In this document: positions 1-5,939 of the stretch, piece by piece
Position numbering within the stretch: position 1 is the stretch's first letter
How the letters are laid out: each line of letters begins with the position of its first letter
DNA from: Lachnospiraceae bacterium UBA4380
GTDB taxonomy: Bacteria; Bacillota; Clostridia; Lachnospirales; Lachnospiraceae
Assembly (NCBI GenBank): GCA_002390025.1
Contig: DGRU01000062.1
Location: 1-9,390 of the forward strand
Length of the DNA: 9,390 nucleotides
Direction: 5' to 3'
Notes under the pieces: generated by a model
Databases searched by the model: none
Seen by the model: only the letters and a program-made list of their open reading frames with translations
What the model was told of the DNA's origin: nothing
Translations under genes and position numbers: made by a program

Positions 1-140
1 TGGCCGGGAACGATCTCATTATAGGAGCAGACGATACCGATCATGGGACGTCTTCTCTCTTCCTCTGTGTAGCCGAGAGCATTGAACAGACTCCTGTGGG
101 GAGCTGTGGAGACACCTTTTTTGACAGAATCACTCTTCAT
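1..140 (-). CDS. ilvD: Dihydroxy-acid dehydratase, N-terminal 46 codons (partial)
   Basis: The reading frame begins at ATG 140-138 and runs off the left edge of the window. The visible protein starts [20 protein letters not shown] and continues to a segment ending SYNEIVPGH. The [11 protein letters not shown] block and the [13 protein letters not shown] block are characteristic of the start of IlvD/Edd-family dehydratases, and this combination fits IlvD rather than Edd. IlvD dehydrates 2,3-dihydroxy-3-methylbutanoate and its isoleucine-pathway homologue in the cytosol, using an Fe-S cluster; the cluster cysteines and catalytic residues lie outside the window. A GAGG ribosome site sits a few bases upstream of the ATG, which supports this start. 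The gene follows leuB on the same strand after 181 bases, a normal branched-chain amino acid neighbourhood. Only the N-terminus can be judged. Confidence 0.88.
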   Translation of the reverse strand, partial: MKSDSVKKGVSTAPHRSLFNALGYTEEERRRPMIGIVCSYNEIVPG

Positions 141-172
141 GATATTACCTCGATTCTTGAAAACACAGGTCA

Positions 173-215
173 TTGAACCAGATCTTTTGAACCAGATCTG
201 AATTGAACCAGATCT
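173..215 (-). repeat. Three copies of a 13-bp direct repeat before ilvD
   Basis: The 13-mer TTGAACCAGATCT (AGATCTGGTTCAA on the coding strand) occurs without mismatch at 173-185, 187-199 and 203-215. Spacers are 1 and 3 bases, so starts are 14 and 16 bases apart. The array lies 33 bases upstream of the ilvD start, in AT-rich DNA after a possible leuB terminator. Each copy contains the palindrome AGATCT. It could be a set of regulator sites, part of the ilvD leader, or a simple duplication; the sequence does not decide. Confidence 0.85.
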
Positions 216-228
216 AATAATCTATTTT

Positions 229-261
229 AAAAAAATGTGCGGTCCTTGCATCTGGGAGCAC
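229..261 (-). terminator. Possible intrinsic terminator after leuB
   Basis: On the minus strand GTGCTCC (261-255) can pair with GGA (245-243) plus GCAC (240-237), with a CC bulge and a 9-base loop. Seven consecutive T residues follow at 235-229 after a single A. It begins about 60 bases after the leuB stop. The stem is short and bulged, so termination may be partial, letting some leuB transcript continue into ilvD. Confidence 0.4.
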
Positions 262-321
262 TTTCCGCTTCCGATTCCGAAAAACTCTTTTCTCTTTCAA
301 ATCTGCAGACTGCAAAAGCGG

Positions 322-1419
322 TCAGACTCTCTCGCAGATGCGGTCGCCGAGCTCATCGCACTTCTGCATGATCAGGGAAGCGGCTTCCTCGCCGCGGGGC
401 ATGAGGTCTACGCTGCGGTAGCCGTCGGCAATGGTCTTCTTGACCGCTTCCTCGACTGCCTCAGCCTCCTGCTGCAGGCCGAAGGTGTAGCGCAGCATCA
501 TGGCTGCGGACAGGATGGTCGCAATAGGATTGGCGATGTTTTTGCCCGCAATGTCGGGGGCGCTGCCGTGGCTGGGCTCATAGAGGCCGAAACTGGTCTC
601 ATTGAGGGATGCGCTCGAGAGCATGCCGATGGATCCGGTGATCATGCTGGCCTCATCGGAGAGGATATCGCCGAACATGTTCTCTGTGACGATGACATCG
701 AACTGCTCGGGCTCGAGCACCAGCTGCATGGCGCAGTTGTCGACATACATATTGGAAACAGAGACCTCGGGATAGTCCTTTGCGACTTCCGCCACGATCT
801 TCCTCCACAGGCGGGAGGTGTCCAGAACGTTGGCCTTGTCGACACTGCAGACCTTTTTGCCTCGCTTCATGGCGATGTCAAAAGCAGTCTTCGCGATGCG
901 GCGGATCTCGTTTTCATCATATTTGAGCGTGTCGACAGCAGTCTCGACGCCGTCGATGACCTTTGTAAAGCGGTCGCCGAAATAGAGTCCGCCGGTCAGC
1001 TCGCGCACGATGATCAGATCAAAGGTGCGTCCGCCGTCCTTTGCCGCCAGGGGGCAGGAGTCCGCCAGTTCGCGGTAGAGATAGGCGGGGCGGAGATTTG
1101 CATACAGTCCCAGGGACTTGCGGAGCTTGAGGAGGCCGGCCTCGGGGCGGAGTGAGGGCTCCAGTTTGTACCAGGGAGAGGTTGCGGCATCACCGCCGAT
1201 GGAGCCCATCAGGACAGCGTCACAGTTTCTTGCAGCCTCAATGGCCTCGTCTGTGAGGGGAAGGCCGCAGGCATCGATGGAACAGCCGCCCATGAGGATA
1301 TCCGTATAGGAAATCGTATGGCCGAATTTGGCGCACACTTTTTCCAGAACCTTCTGTGCCTGGGCAACGATCTCGGGTCCGATCCCATCACCGCGGATCA
1401 CTCCTATGTTCATGTTCAT
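322..1419 (-). CDS. leuB: 3-isopropylmalate dehydrogenase LeuB
   Basis: LeuB oxidises and decarboxylates (2R,3S)-3-isopropylmalate with NAD+ to 2-oxoisocaproate, the third step of leucine synthesis in the cytosol. The 365 residues match the usual family length. Visible landmarks are GDGIGPE (10-16), the substrate-binding arginines R100, R110 and R139, the RELTGGLYFG block (139-148) with Y146, the catalytic K195, the metal-binding acids D227, D251 and D255, and GSAPDIAGKNIANP (285-298). D289 in that last block is the acidic residue typical of NAD-specific LeuB rather than NADP-specific isocitrate dehydrogenase. The first of two ATG codons (1419-1417) is chosen because GAGAGG lies 8 bases upstream; the second would start two residues later. 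The gene follows yajC after 157 bases that fold into several hairpins, and precedes ilvD. No frameshift or missing key residue is seen. Confidence 0.97.
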   Translation of the reverse strand: MNMNIGVIRGDGIGPEIVAQAQKVLEKVCAKFGHTISYTDILMGGCSIDACGLPLTDEAIEAARNCDAVLMGSIGGDAATSPWYKLEPSLRPEAGLLKLRKSLGLYANLRPAYLYRELADSCPLAAKDGGRTFDLIIVRELTGGLYFGDRFTKVIDGVETAVDTLKYDENEIRRIAKTAFDIAMKRGKKVCSVDKANVLDTSRLWRKIVAEVAKDYPEVSVSNMYVDNCAMQLVLEPEQFDVIVTENMFGDILSDEASMITGSIGMLSSASLNETSFGLYEPSHGSAPDIAGKNIANPIATILSAAMMLRYTFGLQQEAEAVEEAVKKTIADGYRSVDLMPRGEEAASLIMQKCDELGDRICERV

Positions 1420-1439
1420 TCTGTCAACCTCTCTTTCCG

Positions 1440-1562
1440 GCAGACAAAAGACCTGTCAATTGTCTGCTTCAAAGTGATACATCACTAAAGCGCAGGCATG
1501 TACCCAAATACACGCCTGCACACAGTCTGGTAAATATTGGACGCCGCTTGTGTGGAAGCGGC
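1440..1562 (-). promoter_or_regulatory. Structured leader between yajC and leuB: successive hairpins
   Basis: Most of the yajC-leuB gap can fold as minus-strand RNA. Hairpin 1 has a perfect 7-bp stem (1543-1549 with 1556-1562) and a 6-base loop; it starts 15 bases after the yajC stop but has no clean U tract. Hairpin 2 has an 11-bp stem (1492-1502 with 1509-1519) and a 6-base loop, including one pair that is G-U in minus-strand RNA but A-C in the opposite transcript. Hairpin 3 pairs AGTGA with TCACT (1473-1477 with 1482-1486) and can be extended by GCTT/AAGC. Hairpin 4 has a perfect 8-bp stem (1440-1447 with 1460-1467), ending 6 bases before the leuB ribosome site. I recognise no known riboswitch or T-box core and no leucine-rich leader peptide. 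It may be a cis-acting leader, or processing and 3'-end structures of the yajC mRNA. Confidence 0.5.
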
Positions 1563-1577
1563 ACGCCGGAGCGTTTC

Positions 1578-1865
1578 TTACTCTTTTTCCTCTGCATCCT
1601 CAGGCTTTTCGATCTGCACGATTGCACCGCGCTGCATGGGGATACGGCAGTTTTTGTTGTAACCGAACTCAACAATGACAGTATCAGCGTTGATATCAAT
1701 AACGACACCGTAGAAACCGGCAGTTGTAAGGACTGTATCTCCGACTGCAAGTGTAGCCAGCATGGCAGCTTTATCTTTCTCCGCCTTCCTGTTCGGGCGA
1801 ATCATGAAGAAATACATGGCGCCGATAATAACAGCATACATCAGAATGAGCGAGACTTGATTCAT
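1578..1865 (-). CDS. yajC: Sec translocon accessory protein YajC
   Basis: This encodes a 95-residue protein with a single N-terminal membrane helix (about residues 4-21), followed at once by the positively charged IRPNRKAEKD segment (22-31) that marks YajC. A small beta-rich cytosolic domain follows (about 35-86: VGDTVLTTAGFYGVV, then IVEFGYNKNCRIPMQRGAI), with an acidic and lysine-containing tail. YajC associates with SecDF and YidC at the membrane in species where it has been studied. The length is normal. ATG 1865-1863 is preceded by GGAGG at a 10-base spacing. It lies downstream of tgt, a widely conserved pairing, but secD and secF do not follow; leuB does. A candidate promoter precedes it at 1930-1959, so it may be transcribed independently of tgt. 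Confidence 0.95.
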   Translation of the reverse strand: MNQVSLILMYAVIIGAMYFFMIRPNRKAEKDKAAMLATLAVGDTVLTTAGFYGVVIDINADTVIVEFGYNKNCRIPMQRGAIVQIEKPEDAEEKE

Positions 1866-1902
1866 ATTAGATCATCCTCCATTTTTTTCTTTTGAGATTC
1901 TT

Positions 1903-1922
1903 AATGACCATTTTTCGTCATT
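1903..1922 (-). other. Small inverted repeat in the yajC 5' leader
   Basis: AATGAC (1903-1908) and GTCATT (1917-1922) form a perfect 6-bp inverted repeat with an 8-base loop. It lies just downstream of the candidate yajC -10 box, near the expected transcript 5' end. It could stabilise the mRNA or be an operator; there is no direct evidence for either. Confidence 0.4.
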
Positions 1923-1929
1923 GCACTCT

Positions 1930-1959
1930 ATAATACAACAAACACAGCAGTATTTACAA
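1930..1959 (-). promoter_or_regulatory. Candidate sigma-A promoter for yajC
   Basis: On the minus strand TTGTAA (1959-1954) and TATTAT (1935-1930) are 18 bases apart. They match the -35 consensus at 4 of 6 and the -10 consensus at 5 of 6. The site lies in the AT-rich half of the tgt-yajC gap, 65 bases before the yajC start. The spacing is one base above optimum. Confidence 0.4.
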
Positions 1960-2013
1960 CACTTTTCTTAAGCACCATTCCACTTCAAATCGTGCATTTT
2001 TTTCACTTTTACA

Positions 2014-2050
2014 GGCCGGACAGCTTTCCGCAGGGTCAATCTTTCCGGCC
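2014..2050 (-). other. Inverted repeat downstream of tgt; contents of the tgt-yajC gap
   Basis: GGCCGGA (2014-2020) and TCCGGCC (2044-2050) form a perfect 7-bp stem with a 23-base loop, about 70 bases after the tgt stop. No T run follows on the minus strand, so it is not a canonical terminator. Just before it in the transcript, GCATC/GATGC and GCCGCA/TGCGGC pairings offer competing hairpins (about 2050-2082). The rest of the 254-base gap is the GC-rich tgt 3' side, possibly containing a 40-codon frame (1968-2090), followed by an AT-rich stretch with the yajC promoter candidate. Confidence 0.4.
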
Positions 2051-2119
2051 GCACATGCAGCAGGGCATCAAAGATGCGGCGCGCGTGCACCTTTCCCTGC
2101 AGGCAGAACAGGTGAGAAA

Positions 2120-3256
2120 TCAGCCTTCCCCCTCATGCATTTCTTCAAGAGCAGCTTTCTTATAAGAAGCGAACCTGCCCTCATCGAGCGCATTGCGGAT
2201 ATCCTCCATCAGGTGATTGTAGTAGTAGAGGTTGTGAAGGACGCCCATCCTCAGTCCCAGAGCCTCCTGGGCCTTGTAGAGGTGTCTCAGATAGGCGCGG
2301 GAATAGCCTGCGCGGCAGACCGGGCAGCCGCAGCCCTCTTCGATTGGGCGGGGGTCCTCCGCGTAGCGGGCGCTCTTGATGTGTACAGTGCCTTTTTTCG
2401 TATACAGGTTTCCGTGCCTGCCGTTGCGGCTGGGGTATACGCAGTCAAAGAAATCGATGCCTCTGTCCACACTCTCGATAATGTTTTCGGGCGTGCCGAC
2501 TCCCATCAGATAAGTAGGCTTGTCCACAGGCAGATAAGGGACTGTCTGGTCCAGGATATCGTACATCTGGGCATGGGTCTCTCCCACCGCCAGGCCGCCG
2601 ACGGCATAGCCGTCCAGTTCCATCTCCGAGATCTGTTTTGCATGGTCGATGCGGATGTCGGGGATGATGGCTCCCTGGTTGATGCCGAACAGAAGCTGGC
2701 GGGGATTGACAGTGTCCTCCAGCTGATTGAGGCGCTGCATCTCTGTCTTGCATCTGGCCAGCCACCTTGTCGTCCTGTCCACGGAGCGGACGACGTATTC
2801 CCTGTCGGCGAGAGCGGACGGACATTCGTCAAAAGCCATGGCAATGGTGGAGCCCAGATGCGACTGGATCTGCATGCTCTCCTCGGGGCCCATGAAGATC
2901 TTGTGCCCGTCAATATGGGAACGGAAAGTGACTCCCTCCTCCTTGATGCTGCGAAGATCGGACAGGGAGAAAACCTGGAATCCGCCGGAGTCCGTCAGGA
3001 TCGGCCGGTCCCACTTCATGAACTTGTGGAGTCCCCCCATGCGGTGGACCAGACCGTCTCCCGGCCGCACATGCAGATGATAGGTATTGCAGAGCGCCAC
3101 CTGGGTCTCTATGGTGCGGAGATCGTCCGCCGACAGTCCTCCCTTAATGGCGCCTGCTGTCGCAACATTCATGAAGACCGGTGTCTCGATGGTGCCGTGA
3201 ACGGTCGTCATGCGCGCCCTCTTGGCGCGTCCTTCCTGTTTGATCAGTTCATACAT
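2120..3256 (-). CDS. tgt: tRNA-guanine(34) transglycosylase (queuine tRNA-ribosyltransferase)
   Basis: Tgt swaps guanine-34 in the anticodon of GUN tRNAs for the queuosine precursor preQ1 in the cytosol. The 378 residues are the usual bacterial length and cover the full TIM-barrel enzyme. Visible features are TDSGGFQVFSL (88-98) with general base D89, AFDEC (141-145) with D143, Q194 of the NQGA block, GGLAVGE (220-226), the nucleophile D271 in FDCVYPSR (270-277), and the zinc ligands C309, C311, C314 and H341. C145 and V224 agree with the bacterial preQ1-specific pocket rather than the eukaryotic queuine pocket; this is inferred from family knowledge. ATG 3256-3254 is preceded by GGAGTG at an 8-base spacing. 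The neighbour yajC is a common partner downstream; queA is not adjacent in this window, the upstream gene being a lactonase-like protein. The gene has a 225-base upstream gap and no clear promoter that I could pick out. Confidence 0.98.
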   Translation of the reverse strand: MYELIKQEGRAKRARMTTVHGTIETPVFMNVATAGAIKGGLSADDLRTIETQVALCNTYHLHVRPGDGLVHRMGGLHKFMKWDRPILTDSGGFQVFSLSDLRSIKEEGVTFRSHIDGHKIFMGPEESMQIQSHLGSTIAMAFDECPSALADREYVVRSVDRTTRWLARCKTEMQRLNQLEDTVNPRQLLFGINQGAIIPDIRIDHAKQISEMELDGYAVGGLAVGETHAQMYDILDQTVPYLPVDKPTYLMGVGTPENIIESVDRGIDFFDCVYPSRNGRHGNLYTKKGTVHIKSARYAEDPRPIEEGCGCPVCRAGYSRAYLRHLYKAQEALGLRMGVLHNLYYYNHLMEDIRNALDEGRFASYKKAALEEMHEGEG

Positions 3257-3286
3257 AAATAGATCACTCCTGCAGTTTCATTTTTA

Positions 3287-3364
3287 TGCCGCTCTGCGAA
3301 AATAGCCGCGGGGCAGTCATCTGTTTTCCTGCCGCTCTGTGCAGGCGGCGCCGACACGGTCGGC
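3287..3364 (-). other. Hairpins and a direct repeat in the tgt 5' leader
   Basis: The region between the preceding gene's hairpin and tgt contains a 6-bp perfect stem, GCCGAC/GTCGGC (3350-3355 with 3359-3364). It also holds a GCCGC/GCGGC pairing (3331-3335 with 3345-3349) and a 10-bp direct repeat, TGCCGCTCTG, at 3287-3296 and 3330-3339, each flanked by a run of T on the plus strand. I looked for a preQ1 riboswitch (short C-rich loop hairpin followed by an A-rich tail) and do not see one. Confidence 0.4.
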
Positions 3365-3408
3365 CTGTCATTTACTGTTTTTCAGAGATCTTTGCAGTGA
3401 CATGGAAA

Positions 3409-3441
3409 GGCAGGAGAGACCTTTTTCCGATCTCTCCTGCC
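3409..3441 (-). terminator. Strong hairpin, likely terminator of the lactonase-like gene
   Basis: GGCAGGAGAGA (3409-3419) and TCTCTCCTGCC (3431-3441) form a perfect 11-bp stem with an 11-base loop, about 40 bases after the gene's stop codon. On the minus strand only TTTCC follows, so the U tract is weak. The stem strength and position support termination or 3'-end protection. It separates this gene from tgt. Confidence 0.6.
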
Positions 3442-3481
3442 TGCTGATGATCTCTGTTCAATTCATCAAAGCAGTGACTCC

Positions 3482-4600
3482 TCAGAGCTGATCCGGGAGC
3501 AGCTTGTGGAAGATGATACAGTTGGGCTTGTCCACTGAGATTTCCTTGGCGGACATGATGAGTGTCTTCTTCTCCATGTCGACCTTGAAGAAAGTCATTG
3601 TATCCGATTCGTGGTTCAGGCTGACCAGATGCTTGTCATCAGGGAACAGAGCCGCATCCTTGGGATACTCGCCGCTGATGGGCAGGCAGAGAACCTTCTC
3701 CAGATAGCCGTTGTCGGGATCGATCTTGAAGATGACCACGGAGTTGTCGCCGGCATTGGAGCTCACCAGATATTTGAAATCCGAAGAGAAGTTGAGCGCG
3801 CTGGCAGCGGAACCGGTCGCGTGATAATCGTTGAGTGTGGGAACGGTCTGGATCTTCTCGAAATCCGGAACACCGTCGATCTCCTGATAGAAATAGACAT
3901 CGATCAGGTTCTTGAGCTCATGGACGACATAGAGATAGTGGCCGTCACTGGAGAACTTCAGATGGCGGGGTGCGGACTCCAGCTCGGAGTGAAGGACCGC
4001 GCACTGTTTGATCTTGCCCGTCACGTGATTGAAGGTATAGACATTGACGTGATCCATACCCAGATCCGCCGCGCACAGATATTTGTTGTCGCGGGTCATC
4101 TTGACGCACTGTACATGCGGGCGGAAATTGCGCTCCGCAATGCTGCCCAGACCCTTGAGGAAGAGCTCGTCCGTGATTTCGCCGACACTGCCGTCCTCGC
4201 CCAGGCGCAGAACTGTGATCTTCCCGTCGTGATAGCTGCACACGAACAGATATTCATCGTTGTAATCCGTAGACAGATGCGATCCCCGCATGCCGTTGAT
4301 GGATCCGCGGTTGATCTTCTCCAGATTGCCACCCTTGATGATCTTGAAGGCCTCGACGCCGAAGTCCGTGATGGAATACAGGAAGCGGCCGTTATGGGAA
4401 ATCGTCACATAGGAGGAATTGGTGATGGAGATCTCGCTCTTCTCACTCAGTGTCCCCTCTTCTACATTGACATCATATACCCGGATGCCGACCTTCTTTT
4501 TCCCGGCCCTGGTATAGGAAGAAACATAGGCAACAAACTTGTCTCCAGGTACGTACCCGTATCTCGACAGGTCCAGTTCTTCATCATATACTACTGCCAT
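3482..4600 (-). CDS. Lactonase family protein, 7-bladed beta-propeller (6-phosphogluconolactonase-like)
   Basis: The 372-residue protein shows the repeated blade pattern of the lactonase beta-propeller family (Pfam 10282), which includes E. coli Pgl and B. subtilis YkgB. Examples are SSYTRAGKKKVGIRVYDVN (27-45), SHNGRFLYSI (68-77), TDYNDEYLFVCSYHDGKITV (111-130), RPHVQCVKMTRDNKYLCAADLGMDHVNVY (160-188), SSDGHYLYVVHE (217-228), SSDFKYLVSSNAGDNSVVIF (272-291) and PDDKHLVSLNHESDTMTFF (320-338). The RPHVQ...DLGMDHV block is the best family signature. No signal peptide is seen, so it should be cytosolic. Family members can hydrolyse 6-phosphogluconolactone, but many are unproven, and no zwf or gnd neighbour supports the pathway here. 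The roughly 20-residue N-terminal lead is slightly long; ATG 4600-4598 is kept because AAAGGA lies 8 bases upstream. A good promoter upstream and a strong hairpin downstream suggest a single-gene transcript. Confidence 0.85.
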   Translation of the reverse strand: MAVVYDEELDLSRYGYVPGDKFVAYVSSYTRAGKKKVGIRVYDVNVEEGTLSEKSEISITNSSYVTISHNGRFLYSITDFGVEAFKIIKGGNLEKINRGSINGMRGSHLSTDYNDEYLFVCSYHDGKITVLRLGEDGSVGEITDELFLKGLGSIAERNFRPHVQCVKMTRDNKYLCAADLGMDHVNVYTFNHVTGKIKQCAVLHSELESAPRHLKFSSDGHYLYVVHELKNLIDVYFYQEIDGVPDFEKIQTVPTLNDYHATGSAASALNFSSDFKYLVSSNAGDNSVVIFKIDPDNGYLEKVLCLPISGEYPKDAALFPDDKHLVSLNHESDTMTFFKVDMEKKTLIMSAKEISVDKPNCIIFHKLLPDQL

Positions 4601-4730
4601 TTAGCACGTCCTTTCCGCAGCCTATCGGCTATCACATCTGAAAAAATACACTGCTGTACTTAACGTGTTCCGATGAATCCTGAAAAAGCCGGATTCTCCT
4701 GCTGATTTTGTCTCCGCAGCTTTTCCTTCG

Positions 4731-4759
4731 CTTATACTTTAACACAAAACACCGGTAAA
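4731..4759 (-). promoter_or_regulatory. Candidate sigma-A promoter for the lactonase-like gene
   Basis: On the minus strand TTTACC (4759-4754) and TATAAG (4736-4731) are separated by exactly 17 bases. They match the -35 consensus at 4 of 6 and the -10 at 5 of 6. The spacing and AT-rich setting make this the best promoter in the window. It predicts a 5' leader of about 120 bases, which contains a 6-bp inverted repeat, GAATCC/GGATTC (4675-4680 with 4691-4696). Confidence 0.6.
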
Positions 4760-4800
4760 TGATACGAAAAATCCATCTCATTGGCCTGTTTTATCATCGT

Positions 4801-4889
4801 CCCGCACCAAAACATGTCCTCTGACCGGGAATGCGGGATGGAATCGGACGATTTTTCTCCCTGCGGCAGTCCGGCATCCGGCACCGGAC
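4801..4889 (-). other. Inverted repeats in the proB-lactonase gap
   Basis: The 399-base gap (4601-4999) holds, in transcription order, a 12-bp tandem array, two inverted repeats and the lactonase promoter and leader. GTCCGG/CCGGAC (4869-4874 with 4884-4889) is a 6-bp stem with a 9-base loop. CCCGCA/TGCGGG (4801-4806 with 4832-4837) is a 6-bp stem with a 25-base loop and can extend through a bulge. Either may mark the 3' end of the proB transcript, but neither has an adjacent U tract on the minus strand. I see no convincing gene here; a 50-codon GTG-started frame (4732-4884) runs over the promoter and is probably chance. Confidence 0.4.
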
Positions 4890-4894
4890 CTGCG

Positions 4895-4993
4895 ACAACT
4901 CAAAGAGACTGTTTAAGAGGCAGCTCAAAAAGCAGCTCGAGAGGCAGCTTAAGAGACAACTCAAAATGGCAGCTTGCGAGACAGCTCAAAGAG
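4895..4993 (-). repeat. Diverged 12-bp tandem repeat after proB
   Basis: About eight 12-base units lie end to end with plus-strand consensus GCAGCTCAAGAG. They start at 4895, 4908, 4920, 4932, 4944, 4956, 4969 and 4981, with single extra bases at 4907, 4968 and 4993. A ninth, worn unit runs into the proB stop codon at 5000-5002. In frame with proB after the stop the strand reads RCLFELSRKLPF and then stops again, so the array is non-coding as it stands. It could be a decayed C-terminal extension of proB or a minisatellite-like expansion. Confidence 0.85.
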
Positions 4994-4999
4994 GCAGCG

Positions 5000-5923
5000 T
5001 CAGAAGGAAGACTCCAGATAGTCCTGCAGATCGAAATTGGGATCGGGATCGGCGCGGAAAAGGGTTCCGTGGTTGCGTCCCTGCACGACCTCGTGGATCA
5101 CCTTCATGTGTCTGCTGTTGACGATCACCATGTCGCACCCGCTCTTTGTCGCGATCACGCCCGCCTGCAGCTTTGTGTTCATGCCGCCGGTGCCGCTCTC
5201 ACTGCCGGTCGTCCCCTTTGCCATCTTCATCAGCTTCTCATCCAGGTGGGGAACATATTCAATATATTCCGCATCGGGATTGATCCTGGGATCATCGGTA
5301 TAAAGTCCGTCGACATCCGACAGGAGGATCAGAAGATCCGCATGCATCAGGGAGGCCACTATGGCAGAGAGGTTGTCATTGTCACCGACGGAGTACTCGT
5401 AGGTCGCGACAGAGTCGTTCTCATTTACGATGGGGATACAGTCGAATTTGAGCAGTTCATTAAAAGTATTGTAGAGATTATATTTGCTCAGATTTTCCGT
5501 GACGGCATTTTTGTCCATCAGGATCTGCGCGGAGATCTGGTTGTAATCTGTAAAAAACCGCTGATAGGTCATCATCAGACGGGCCTGTCCTATGGCAGCA
5601 CAGGCCTGCTTGACCGTGATCTTGCTGTCCTCCGCAAGATTGCGGCCGAAATCCGTGCGCCGGATGACTTCGCGCCCTACAGCCGTAGCGCCCGAGCTGA
5701 CAAGGATCACATCCTTGCCGCGGTTTTTCAGATCGCTCAGCTCGCGCACGAGCACATCGATCTTGTGGTAATCGAGCCGGTGTGTTGTTCTGTGCAGAAG
5801 GGAGGAGGAACCGACCTTGACGACAATCCTCTGCCGGTTTCTCAGGTTCTGCCTGTAGGCCATGTTCTCGTCGAGAGCAGTTTCCATGCTGTCGGGATTA
5901 AGTGCTGCTGTATCATTCATCAT
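5000..5923 (-). CDS. proB: Glutamate 5-kinase without PUA domain
   Basis: ProB phosphorylates L-glutamate to gamma-glutamyl phosphate with ATP, the first and usually feedback-controlled step of proline synthesis. The 307 residues contain the amino-acid kinase fold: VVKVGSSSL (34-42), LVSSGATAVGREV (74-86), IVNENDSV (165-172), GDNDNLSAIVA (180-190), LSDVDGLYTDDP (201-212) and GTGGMNTKLQAG (245-255). The protein ends soon after HGTLF (285-289), so the roughly 100-residue RNA-binding-like PUA domain of E. coli ProB is absent, as in a number of other bacterial ProB proteins. The first 20 residues form an unusual N-terminal lead; starts at M13 or M21 would match family length better but have no ribosome site, whereas ATG 5923-5921 follows AAGGAAAAGGG closely. 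It begins 16 bases after the COG2509-type gene, so the two are co-transcribed. proA is not in the window. The stop codon falls in the worn edge of a 12-bp tandem array. Confidence 0.95.
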   Translation of the reverse strand: MMNDTAALNPDSMETALDENMAYRQNLRNRQRIVVKVGSSSLLHRTTHRLDYHKIDVLVRELSDLKNRGKDVILVSSGATAVGREVIRRTDFGRNLAEDSKITVKQACAAIGQARLMMTYQRFFTDYNQISAQILMDKNAVTENLSKYNLYNTFNELLKFDCIPIVNENDSVATYEYSVGDNDNLSAIVASLMHADLLILLSDVDGLYTDDPRINPDAEYIEYVPHLDEKLMKMAKGTTGSESGTGGMNTKLQAGVIATKSGCDMVIVNSRHMKVIHEVVQGRNHGTLFRADPDPNFDLQDYLESSF

Positions 5924-5939
5924 TTATCACCCTTTTCCT

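Noticed and set aside
235..1155. Long plus-strand open frame of 306 codons opposite leuB
   Set aside because: It is antisense to a fully conserved leuB and its product resembles no family; it is a shadow of a GC-biased gene, as are the long plus-strand frames opposite tgt (2135-3262) and the lactonase-like gene (3611-4663).
1420..1577. T-box or leucine leader-peptide attenuator before leuB
   Set aside because: No TGGNACCGCG-like T-box sequence, no U-tracted terminator next to the ATG, and short leader frames contain at most one leucine.
3257..3408. preQ1 riboswitch before tgt
   Set aside because: The compact C-rich-loop hairpin with an A-rich tail expected of preQ1 classes is not present; the hairpins there are GC-rich and unlike it.
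4732..4884. A 50-codon GTG-started minus-strand frame in the proB-lactonase gap
   Set aside because: It runs through the -35 and -10 boxes of the best promoter in the window, has no convincing ribosome site, and its length is easily reached by chance over six frames.
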